Positions 27,013-36,392 of a DNA stretch of 64,000 nt are shown in pieces. Origin of the DNA: Lethocerus indicus. Its lineage: Eukaryota > Arthropoda > Insecta > Hemiptera > Belostomatidae. The stretch covers positions 15,155,575-15,219,574 of the forward strand of contig JACDQD010000005.1 in assembly GCA_019843655.1 (NCBI GenBank), read 5' to 3'. Each line of letters opens with the position of its first letter. The stretch's first letter is position 1. A program made the translations under genes and the position numbers. The notes beneath the pieces were generated by a model, which saw nothing but the letters and a program-made list of their open reading frames with translations, had not been told where the DNA came from and ran no database searches.

Positions 27013-27842
27013 GGCCGAATTGGAGGAAGATAGCACGAGTGCAAAGTTGAATAGGAGGGTGGGTTGGGTTGGACAGGGGAAGCTCCATGCAGTTTTATTT
27101 ACTCGCCCGGCCCGCAACGCAGTAAACTACCCCTTCGGCCGCTTCCTCAAATTCTCAGCGACAACTCAATTTTCTCCCAATGAAACCTTTATTCGCCGTC
27201 CGGGGGGAGCTTTGTTTTCCCGGCGGCGAATTAAAATTTCGTTCATCACAATTTCACGGAGAAGAACACTTCAAAATTCTTTCACCGGACGGCTATCCAC
27301 CTGCGAATAATTTACGTTTGTGCTAAAACGGTTTACGCGTGAATATTCTCTACGCCGCCATGGAAATTTAACTCTATGGACGATCTTATAAGCGTCATTA
27401 AAACTCACAATTAATTTTCAACAGCAGAGACTGTAGTTCCGATCCCATCTATAATTTCAGAATAAATGAAAAATATTTATTTGAAGTTTTAACGCGTTAA
27501 TAGAATAAAAAATCTGTTTTTCATCCCGGTCGATTCCCTCAGTGCTATGGAGAGAAGGCCGCATTTGTAAACTATATGAAGTTCTAAAGATAAAAATTGT
27601 ATATCTGCGTTTTATGTTTCCCAGAATTTAAAGCCTATTAGCGTATTAAATAACTTAGAGGAACGATAGATTGTGATAAAATATTTCGTAGATTCAGTTC
27701 TTTGTGTATCAAGTTTAGTGTATACTATTTTCTCGTGGAAGTCACAAACTGTCGTATTTATGTATATTGTATCCTCTTAAACAAGATGAATCTAACTGTA
27801 GGACCGCTCTCATGTCCATTTCGGTTTCACTTGTCAAACCTT

Positions 27843-28051
27843 TTACCCGTGTTTGAATAAATGCCGAATGCAACAGATGTCAACACGACTCCATTTCCGA
27901 TCCCAGAATATTTCAGCGGTCCAGTTAATTCATTGTCTTTCAGCCAGATCCTGTTCAATTGTAGCCTTCAGTTCCCGCATTGGGCAGTCCCGTATTTTCA
28001 CATCGCGAATGGCCGGCCAATTCAGCTTTCGCAGAATAATTCCAAGTATTA
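27843..28051 (-). pseudogene. Decayed mariner-type transposase C-terminal fragment
   Basis: One minus-strand frame continues from about 28051 to a TAA at 27843 with a single internal TGA at 27930. It contains RDCPMRELKATIEQDLAE, then after the TGA EIFWDRKWSRVDICC, and a final KHG. This follows the order seen at the end of mariner transposases: a Lys/Arg-Asp-rich segment after the last catalytic Asp, an E-L-K-x-x-I-E helix, a W-x-x-R-(V/I/L)-D-(I/V/L)-C motif, and a terminal H-(F/I)-E-H. The final motif is poorly preserved, and upstream sequence seems shifted out of frame. No inverted repeats were recognised around it. The call rests on motif order recalled from the family, so it is moderate; the alternative is a chance open frame. 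Confidence 0.4.
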
Positions 28052-28179
28052 GTATCCATATCCGGTGGATGCAAATAGCGTCGTGGGAGATCGATTTTGA
28101 ACTCGTTCTGGGAGCGATTTTAGGTTGGCCTAATACTGGCGTGGCATGCCATCCCAACCTCAAGGGGCGATAAACGACT

Positions 28180-30890
28180 ACTCGAATCCGTCAACGACTT
28201 CCCATTTTCTTGCCACCCCCTTTTACCTCCGAAACGCTCTCAGACCGGGGTCTCTCTTTGAACAGTGTATTCGGCACAGGAATAATTCAAAGAGAACCGC
28301 ATCATGAAAAATTCGAAATTAGTACGATAGCTCACCCTATTTTTAGTTGGCCGAAATTGAGCGACAAAAGTTAATCAAGAAGTATGAAAACTCCTCCTTG
28401 CGACACATTGTACAAGAAATGTCGCGAGTGGGGACTAAAAATCCGTATCTACCTATTTCCATCTTAGACGCCGCCGGAAACGAAGTCAGATGAATTTAAT
28501 TGAAGATCCGAACTTTCCAAGCAGATAATGAAGTTACGCCAGTAAAAATCTCTCTCTAACGATAAGGCCACTTTGTGAAATATACTTATGGAATATTCAT
28601 GAAAAGTGACATTTTTGGGCAAATCTCACTTTCCTCCTTCTAACAGTCTCAGAACTTCAAAAAGTTAATTTGGACACTCACTCGGGGATTGTTTTTCACC
28701 GGATTAAAAACCCGGCGGTACCACTTGATTTTCTCTGGTGGTTAAAATAAATAATTAACTTAGTCCAGAAATTTAAAACTCGCCAACAACAGGGACGAGC
28801 AATTAGGATTCCTGTTAATTAACAATCTGTCATGTATTCTAAATATATGAGAATACCGCGAAACCACCGGGAAGTAAATTTGTTAGCATACCACTTTGGT
28901 CTGCCGGAAGTTAATAATTAATTTATGATAATAAATAAGTCCGAGCTGAAGGGCAAATTTATTCGAACTTTACTCGGAAGCTGGTCGGATATTTGGAAGG
29001 TCTCTGCGCGCTTCGTCCGCCATGGATTTTTCGCTCCCGGTAGTAAATTATGAGCACTAACGAGTAAGGCTCGAAAAGTTTGCCCAGCACTCGTGGCCCG
29101 CGGGATACGTTGCTCCCCTTTTCAGGAGTGGACCGCCCCATTCAGCAGTCCCGACGTTTCGTCCGCGTTCGTTACGCCTATATACGCCGGAAATACCGTA
29201 CCCAGCGTCAATTCAAGATCGCAAAGGATATATTAAGGGTCGAATGAACGCTGTCGCCTCTACTGTGGCGCTCGCAGTTCACACGGAATTTTTCATTTTA
29301 TCCTGCGGGGCTGCGGTAAAATATGCAGGATTCCTTTAAATTTGTTGGCCTTCCTACATAACACAAGGTACAAGGTAAATTTTTAACATTTACCTCTTGT
29401 ACTGCAAAGATATTACTTCCCTAGGTCTTAAGTCTCGAGAGATTATAGTAATGGATTAACCGAGCGAATACCTTTGTATACTTAAATATGTTTAGTATTA
29501 TTTAACTTACATAAGTCCTTCGAAGTAAGAAAAGAAATTTTGACTACAAAAATGTATTAATTATTACATATTTCTACATATTATAACGGTTTGTATGGGC
29601 TAATTACGTGATTCCCCTCTCTCTTTTTAGCTACCTCCATTACATAGCATTCCGAACATTAAATATTTTATAATAATACGGCTCCCTCTATAGTCCAAAC
29701 ATATTGTAAATTTCAATTCTTAGAATAGAATTAAAAACACCTTAAATCTCCATAAAATTCTAACTCTTTTCTGGAACAAGACTGTTTATGATATATATTA
29801 TAATATGCTAACTAATTACATTTTTTTTTAAAGATAGAATGTAACTCACTCACTTAATAATCGCAGTAATATTTTACAATTTTGTTCGTTTAATATTCTC
29901 TCCATTTGCACTGTCGGTGTTTCATTATTAGAAAGAGGTTTTCCTTAAATTACTGTTAATAATGGTATATTATTTTACGCCTTCATCATCTGTTAGCGGG
30001 GGTGTGTGATGTTGTATCTAGCCGGCGAAACCCCGCCGCCACAGTGTTAAGGGCAGATCTCCGTCAAGTGGACGACTGCGGTATTTCATCTCGGCGGCTG
30101 GTGTTCTTGCATTAGCCGGGTCGTCCCCGACCGCGGGCGCAAATGGCGGGGCGACACGCTCTCGCCGATGTAATGGGGTCATCTGAAACAAGGAAATGCC
30201 CTCCTGCGGTTGGGTTCTTCCGTCGTACACTCGTTATGGATGTCCCATCCCGGCGACACCATCAGTTCCGTTAGCTACTGGATCAATACAACGGAGCATT
30301 CGGAACACGCGTTGCTCGCAGCTCGAAGCTGTGAAATTTTCTTGTTCGAAGGTTATTTAGCCCAGAAGTTTTTAGTGTTCAGCCCGGATAACTATGAAAC
30401 TGATTGAACTCCCACTAACTGAATTCCTCTCGACTGTCTTCGGCTGGTAGACGTTAAATGCAGCCTGAACTGATTAAACCAGATGTTCATATATTGTATA
30501 ACCATCACTTAATTTTATCTTAGTTTATAATTATAAACACAGGGTTTACCAAAACTGACGAAATAATAAGATTTTTACCATTCGTCCATTAATTTCTTAG
30601 TTAATGTTCTGACCCGCAGTAAAACTGTCTGTGCGAGTGCTGTTACACTGGCAAACCACTTGCCGGGAAAAATGCTACTTTTACGGCGAGAAACGAGTGT
30701 AGGAAGACAAAATTATAGAGTGGAGACAGAAATCTGGTCCTCATCATTGGACCATTGGAGGATGTCGCTAAATGAAGCAGTACAACAAAAGAAATATAAA
30801 GTTAGTCTGTGTTGGAACTTAGTTCGAGTCACGAAGCGATTTGTAACAGGCTCCTCGCAGGGACAATGAGAGCTGGTGGGGTGTCACTAG
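28180..30890. other. No gene recognised
   Basis: Chiefly A+T-rich. A G+C-rich pocket at 30,000-30,290 holds overlapping open frames of about 65-70 codons on both strands with no recognisable domain. Confidence 0.55.
30523..30538. repeat. 16-bp perfect palindrome
   Basis: GTTTATAATTATAAAC, two inverted GTTTATAA units. It is A+T-rich and compatible with chance. Confidence 0.7.
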
Positions 30891-30904
30891 AAACGTAGGG
30901 ACGG

Positions 30905-31049
30905 TATAAAGGCGGTGTGGTGGCTGTGGCGCACCTATCCCAGGGCCACACATCTAGGGCCGGCCGCCTTGTCACTCCCCCCGGGCCCTTCTCATTGTGA
31001 TCGCCTTCTCCCGTTCACAATACGGACCACTCCGCCGACATTCCGCAAG
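30905..31049 (+). promoter_or_regulatory. Possible TATA promoter with short first exon and splice donor
   Basis: GTATAAAGG (TATAAA at 30905-30910) lies in a G+C- and CpG-rich block. About 140 bases on, CAAG|GTAAGC gives a good splice donor at 31050. A hairpin (CCGCCGA at 31032-31038 with TCGGCGG at 31058-31064) encloses the donor. No initiator element or start codon in a clear context was identified, so the exon, if any, would be untranslated leader. Confidence 0.15.
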
Positions 31050-32524
31050 GTAAGCACTCGGCGGCACCTTCCGTTGTAATTGCTGGTTCTCCATCACAGG
31101 CTACTTCTATTCAACGGGCGGAATTTCCACTTCCCTTTCGGCGGGTTTACACTTTTCGATTGAGTTAGTCTTGCACTTGGGCTATAACCAAAGTACAATT
31201 TATAGGTACAATTTCTCACAGTATTAGTTTTAATCTTAGGTTATATCTCAAAACGCTTTGGGAAATTTTAACAGTTGAACAAAACGAGCCCACTTATTCG
31301 CCAGGTTGTAACTAAGGGAAATTCGGTCACAATATTAACTACTAATTTATGCCGGACCGCGTGTTATGCCGGTGACTTCGGAATTGCCCCTTTTATCGGA
31401 ACCTATATTTCAATAAAAATGTATGAAATACGTAGCCGTATAATTCTATTATTTATAGGTATATCGATAGACGATTGCTGCATTTGAGCCATGAGTGAAT
31501 ATTTTATGTTAAAATTTATTGCTACTCAAGAAGCGTTTCATGAATTATGCCGAAAGGTCTCCCTGGAAACTGTTTATTAGTTTCATATATCCGTTCTTGT
31601 GTTTATTTTATCGTATCCTGGACTAAATTCGTACTTAAACGAATGCCGGAATTCGGGCCTGTTTCATATCAAAGGACGATTTAATAAGCCTCCGATCGGC
31701 GGTGTCCCGCTTTTGAACACAGCATCTGACAAACCGCCCGTGACATCACCGCGTCTCGTTTCCGGGGAATTTAATTTGGCTTTGCGGTCAATCCTATCGT
31801 TCAATGAAATTTGTTGTGCGCCGAATATTACTTATACGTTCCAAATAAAATATAATACTTAAATTTTCATGCGTAATCTTCTGTTAGACCGGTTTCGGCA
31901 GACAGAATAATTCATGAATACTGTGGAATTGCCTCAAAACGCTGACCGATGTATTGATACAGTGTGGACAACCAAATTTGGTGGAGATTTTTGTGGAGCA
32001 AAAACGGTTCTTTGCCTTCTGTCCAGTGTTTTATCCAGAACCGAGGCTTCTCGCCTATTATCCGGCACCAGATCGTATTCGAGAGTAATTAAGCGGCCCC
32101 CACCGGAAAACACGGCCCCACCGAGGAGCAGGAAGTCGGGTGCTCATAAGAGTAATTTATGTAATTTACGGCCGGGAAATGTTTTACCCTGGCGACTTTT
32201 ATCCGGCCGTTTGTTGCCCTTGTTGAGCCGAGGGCAGTTTGCGGAGAGAAATGGGCTGGTAATAAGGAACGGGGCTGGAATTAAACGCGTTCGTATTTTT
32301 AAGGAGTTACCTACGGCCCCCGTGTAAGGCCTCCCCTAACTGTTGTTTACGCCTGGGTTTGCCCCGACCCGGCTCAACCGAAACTTCTGACACACTTACT
32401 CGCCCCACGTACTTCCCACTGGAGTTTAGATCGTTGCCCGGAATGTATCCGACGGCATTTACTGTCCCGAACAGAAATATGGACTCATTCCTTTAAAAAG
32501 TATTAATGTCAGCAGAGGATTTAC

Positions 32525-32547
32525 GATCATTTGGGTGGTAAATGATC
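32525..32547. repeat. Hairpin, 8-bp arms and 7-nt loop
   Basis: GATCATTT-GGGTGGT-AAATGATC. It is followed by CAGTTAACAG; no association with an RNA gene was recognised. Confidence 0.7.
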
Positions 32548-33195
32548 AGTTAACAGTGAAAAGTATTATGTAATGAATTAAAGTGTTATACAATTTAAAA
32601 TTAACATAAAATTAAGAAATTATGAAATTTTTAATAATCCGTCTGTACTCGAACACCACAGATATTGTCCTCGCTGCACAGCACGTTAATTGTGATAGAA
32701 TAGCGTGTTCCATTTGATTATGTTCGTGAATTATGAGCGTTGTGATTAGAGATACCTAACTGGTTTACATACCGAATGCTACTGACGATGACGATAAGCT
32801 GAAACCTAACTACCGTAGAACCTTTAACCAGTGAGGCAAATAAAGATCACAAGAGTAGGCCAGCTGACACACATCTTAAATTAACTTCCAATATGTTATG
32901 ACATATGATGTTATGTGCCATAAGTGTTTTCAGAACACATTTAGAATATACTTTATACGAAAGGTACATAAAACGAATTTCTGCGCATAAAAAAATAGAG
33001 TTAAATGTACAGAGAACCCCTCGGTGTTTAATTCAGGTTTTAGCACTGGGCCGGTATTTCACGATAGTCGTACTTTGTATTCGGCGCGTGGTATTTTATT
33101 CCTTGATACAGATGAGTTATGCGCGGGGGTACGGGCGGGCATTTATTTGTAGTGAGGCCCCGGGGCTGATAAATTGGCTTCGGCCAAATAGGAAT

Positions 33196-33228
<33 letters not shown>

Positions 33229-33233
33229 GGAGG
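33196..33233 (+). repeat. (GA)n microsatellite grading into G-rich purine tract
   Basis: About 13 GA units (33196-33222) are followed by GGGAGGGGGAGG. The strand is pure purine for about 35 bases. (GA)n is the binding site of GAGA-type factors in insects, and a CpG-rich block follows at 33240-33365. Confidence 0.95.
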
Positions 33234-33239
33234 CTCATG

Positions 33240-33365
33240 CCCGGTCTAAATATCGTGTCCGACATGGGATAACGTTTCCGACCCGGCAAATATCCGAGCG
33301 GCCGTGCAAATAGAGAGCGGCCGCACTTCCGGGCCCCCGGCCTCTTTGCCGCGGACGGCCCTTTT
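33240..33365. other. CpG-rich pocket beside the (GA)n tract
   Basis: This segment has many CpGs and a short direct repeat, GAGCGGCCG followed by a GC and again GAGCGGCCG (about 33296-33332), giving GCGGCCGC-type words. Together with the adjoining (GA)n it could be a promoter or a GAGA-factor-bound element. No transcript evidence can be drawn from sequence alone. Confidence 0.3.
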
Positions 33366-34376
33366 GCGGTTGAAAATTAACCTTCGACACTAGAGCCAGC
33401 AATGGGCACCAGTTTTGAGCCTAGAAATAATTTCAATGAAACTAGAAACAATGAATTATTAGAAAGTATTAGATTGTGCGAACAATTACTAGGAATCGAT
33501 GAATTCGAAGAATAGCAATTTTCTTTTTACGAAATTAGATTCCTTTGAAATGTTGGTAAGAATTATTACCTTTTTATTGGGGTCGTACAGCGGGGGTGCT
33601 TATAATTGTAAAATTATATATGGACATTGCTATTTAAAAATTTTTTTAAATTAAAACGCTCCCAAAATAAATATTTATACTGTTATTGTACTGCGTGTTT
33701 CATTCATTTTGATATTTTCATTTCTTTATATAAACAAACCTACCTGTTTACCCGAAACGAATAAATTGAATATCGACTGTGTACTCTGTAATGACCGTAT
33801 AATATAAAATGAAGGAAATAAAAATATTATAAGACAGAAAAATATGTGCCGGCAGTTGTTTTTACACAGTTTCAATGAGGTATGGAAAAGTTGGTTGAAG
33901 AGAAGAGACTGCGAGTAGCGTTTAATGAGTGTCCTGAACTGTTGTCAAATGAGTATTTAATTGATACTAACTGCTTTTTCATATTGTCCAGCTACATTTT
34001 GCCTCGAATAAACAAATCAACTAAATAACTGTGGCGTGCATATGACATTTATAGGTTCGAACATTTTCTGGTCCCTCAACTGTTTTTTGCCGACTGAAAT
34101 TTTAATTTTCCACTGAATCTCGAACCCCGTGTTGGGTAATGTGTTGATAGGCAAAAGAAACGGAAGGTGAGATGTGTGTGTATCTGATACTGATGACAGG
34201 CCTAGGTAGGGGGATAGTGAGGCAGTTAGCGCTGTGAGAAACAATTCACGCATTAGTTCCGTAGCGTTAGGCCAGGCCGTGGAGGCGGCTCTCGCCCTAT
34301 ACCAGCCCTGATTTATTGATACTTGCAATTGTGTTTAACTGAAGCGGGACCGGCGCGCCTAATTTCGGAGCAAATC

Positions 34377-34440
34377 CACCCCTTTCCTCCCTCCTCCTCC
34401 CTCCTCCCACAACACCCTCCACCATCCACCCTCCTCCCAC
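34377..34440 (-). repeat. Polypyrimidine (CCT/CCA)n tract
   Basis: Repeated CCTCC and CCACC words for about 63 bases, with a few A interruptions. It could adopt triplex or quadruplex structure on the purine strand. No splice-acceptor AG with a convincing exon follows. Confidence 0.85.
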
Positions 34441-35057
34441 GGCCACCTAACAGGAAGGATTATGGCCCGGAAATTATGGAAAGACTGATGGCCGGAATAA
34501 ATTCTCCCGAAACGAATGAAAAATAACATCGAATCGGTTCAAAGCGCACTAATTAAAGTAAGAGATTATTTGTAAAAACGAGAATCCTTCAAAGGGCCTA
34601 ATCTTCAAAGTAAATCTTTTTTTAATTTTACCTTTATGTTTGACTTTTACTCAGTTTATGATTATATACATATTTAATGAAGATTACTGTATATAAGTTT
34701 CTGAATTGGTTATAGATACAATATTTTAACTTCTTTCACTCCAGATTAAAAGGAAATATTAGTCGCTAAATAATTTAACATTAATTTATGTGGGTGCACG
34801 TGTTGTATAAACGCATTAAGAAATGTTCTCTTAATTAAATCACATTTAATCACTTGGTGTAAAATGGTGGTATAAAATATTTGGTAAAGCGCATTGGTAA
34901 TTGTCTCAAGAATATTTATTGTCACGTTATGTTAAGAAACACTCGAAATTCGAGTTTTACAAAATATAGCTGGGTATAACATCTTACAGACAATTTCCTC
35001 ATAACCGAAATCCTATTCTTATCTCGGATTTAGTGAGCAAAATCAATTGAAATTTTG

Positions 35058-35116
35058 AGTCCGGGAATCGAACACGGATTTCAATTCAGCGCCACCCTAT
35101 ACACTGAGTTGAGTTG
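35058..35116 (-). repeat. tRNA-derived SINE-like fragment
   Basis: On the minus strand, GTTCGATTCCCGG (35061-35073) is a near-perfect B box and T-loop. About 25 bases upstream in that orientation CTCAACTCAGTGTATAGGG (35096-35114) resembles an A box and D arm. The segment between is about the length expected for a tRNA with a shortened anticodon region. Stems are incomplete, so this is not scored as a functional tRNA. It lies about 0.8 kb from the mariner-like element, in a repeat-rich neighbourhood. Confidence 0.4.
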
Positions 35117-35905
35117 TGTGGGTCTCTTTCGCCTGTGACTTCGGAGATTAACTCCATAGAATTAAGTTATCTAGTTTGTTACTGAACATCTGCTCCCATC
35201 TAATCTGCAGTTATGAAGGCGACAACATCTATATGTAATGTGAATGGGTCAGGAATAAAATATAAATAAAGGAAAATTCCGATTGCACTTGCGATGCAGG
35301 TGCGAATAGTTCATTGGATATAATTTAATTAATTTAAGATAAAACCTAGGTTGTTTAAATAACATGATCAGCTTTAACAATATCATTACAGTGCAATTTT
35401 TATGGAATCTTTCTATGCAATTTGATTCCCCAGATCCTCCGTTTGAAAATGTCATGTATTGTTTAATATTCGAAATCCTATTGCATTTCAACCGTCCGTT
35501 TTAATTCAGCGAGTTTTTTTTGGTTTATGCGAATAGCGTGAAAAGTTCGCCCGGACCTAATCCCTCCAGTTTATTAATCAAATAAATTCCTGTTTATAGG
35601 ATTGACCGTGTTTATCCGACCAGAAACGTCGTCGGCCAAATATTCACCACCGACTGTTACCGGAACTGTTGCCCTGAACGTTCAAACGAATGACGTATTT
35701 CCTGTGAATTTTGTTGACCAAATGACTGTAAGGGTTGATATTAACCGAGTTACTCCAATAAAATACGCAGTTCTGATTAAAAATAACATGAAATAAATTA
35801 CGTTAAATCACTATATAGGTATTAGCACTGTTATATAAATATTGTGAGCGTTTTATAGAAATTGTTTGACTTAAGATATACTGTGAGGTGTTACCGCCGG
35901 CGCGT

Positions 35906-35959
35906 TGTTTAACAGTCCATAACTTGCAAACTAATTGACGGAGTTGTCTCATTTTTGGT
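35906..35959 (+). repeat. Left terminal inverted repeat of the mariner-like element
   Basis: This 54-base arm, when reverse-complemented, matches 36339-36392 at 53 of 54 positions. The single difference is at 35914. The match stops abruptly at ACCAAAAA on the inner side and decays outward past 35906. It is the presumed transposase binding site. Confidence 0.9.
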
Positions 35960-35991
35960 GAAAGTGTAGCTTAAAGTCCGACTTAAAGATA

Positions 35992-36066
35992 TCACTGTAG
36001 GTGTTCGAAATGGTCACCATTAACATCCACACACAAACGATGCCGCCCCCAACTGCAGCACCAACT
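35992..36066 (-). pseudogene. Transposase C-terminal remnant
   Basis: On the minus strand this frame ends CVDVNGDHFEHLQ followed by a stop (35992-35994). DUF4817-type mariner transposases typically end in a Cys followed by a G-x-H-(F/I)-E-H-L motif, so this is the natural C terminus of the same protein whose N terminus is at 36083-36211. Everything between, normally about 300 residues including all catalytic Asp residues, is absent. About 30 bases after the stop the inverted repeat begins, the expected compact arrangement. Confidence 0.6.
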
Positions 36067-36082
36067 ACTGACTGCAACGTGT

Positions 36083-36211
36083 TCAGTTGGATATTGGCTC
36101 TGTTTGATACTCATTTCGGCATTGCCGTTGAACCTCATTAATGTTTTCGTACTTAAAATACCACTTCAAAACTGACTTCCTTTCATCTAATGTAAGCCTT
36201 GCGCCAGCCAT
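36083..36211 (-). pseudogene. Transposase N-terminal remnant (DUF4817 helix-turn-helix), truncated
   Basis: An ATG at 36211 opens a 42-codon frame ending in TGA at 36083. Its start (MAGARLTLDERKSVLKWYF) and following KYENINEVQRQCRNEY have the pattern of the DUF4817 domain that begins many insect mariner transposases: a charged lead, then W-Y and aromatic residues of the first helix, then the V-Q-R and F/Y-containing second helix. The domain binds the inverted repeats. The frame breaks exactly where the catalytic DDE/D region should begin and then meets the C-terminal remnant (35992-36066) in another frame. This shows an internal deletion rather than a complete small gene. A repressor-like DNA-binding peptide is possible but unproven. 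Confidence 0.65.
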
Positions 36212-36338
36212 GTTTACTCGAGTAACAAGGAACAACTAACAGCAAAACACTGACTATATGGCGACTGTCATCTGACAAAACAAAACGACGCAATACAACG
36301 CTTGTATGGCAATTGGCGGAACTACAAATTATAACGCT

Positions 36339-36392
36339 ACCAAAAATGAGACAACTCCGTCAATTAGTTTGCAAGTTATGGACTTTTAAACA
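36339..36392 (-). repeat. Right terminal inverted repeat of the mariner-like element
   Basis: This arm is the partner of 35906-35959. It is followed outward by a T-rich stretch and CCCCTCTG before TA at 36420. It lies upstream of the transposase start codon in the element's own orientation, so it would also carry any promoter. Confidence 0.9.

Larger units (their letters stand above)
20070..27830. other. No gene recognised
   Basis: Low-G+C DNA with pockets at 22,420-22,500, 25,290-25,460 and 26,800-27,130. Contains the palindromes at 21845-21873, a small hairpin ATGGCC-AAACA-GGCCAT near 24356, and a TTAAACAACC tandem pair near 24591. Open frames are short and low-complexity. Confidence 0.55.
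31070..35050. other. No gene recognised apart from repeats
   Basis: A 137-codon plus-strand frame (31914-32327) starts with ATG and is Arg/Ser/Leu-rich without a domain; its length is near what chance allows. The (GA)n tract, CpG pocket and polypyrimidine tract are listed separately. 33,380-35,050 is otherwise featureless A+T-rich sequence. Confidence 0.55.

Noticed and set aside
27853..28173. 106-codon plus-strand frame
   Set aside because: It is the opposite-strand shadow of the mariner transposase relic, which has the better motif support.
31914..32327. 137-codon open frame on the plus strand
   Set aside because: Arg/Ser/Leu-rich peptide without domain, no splice or promoter context.
33196..33249. 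Arg-Glu repeat peptide
   Set aside because: It is only the translation of the (GA)n microsatellite.
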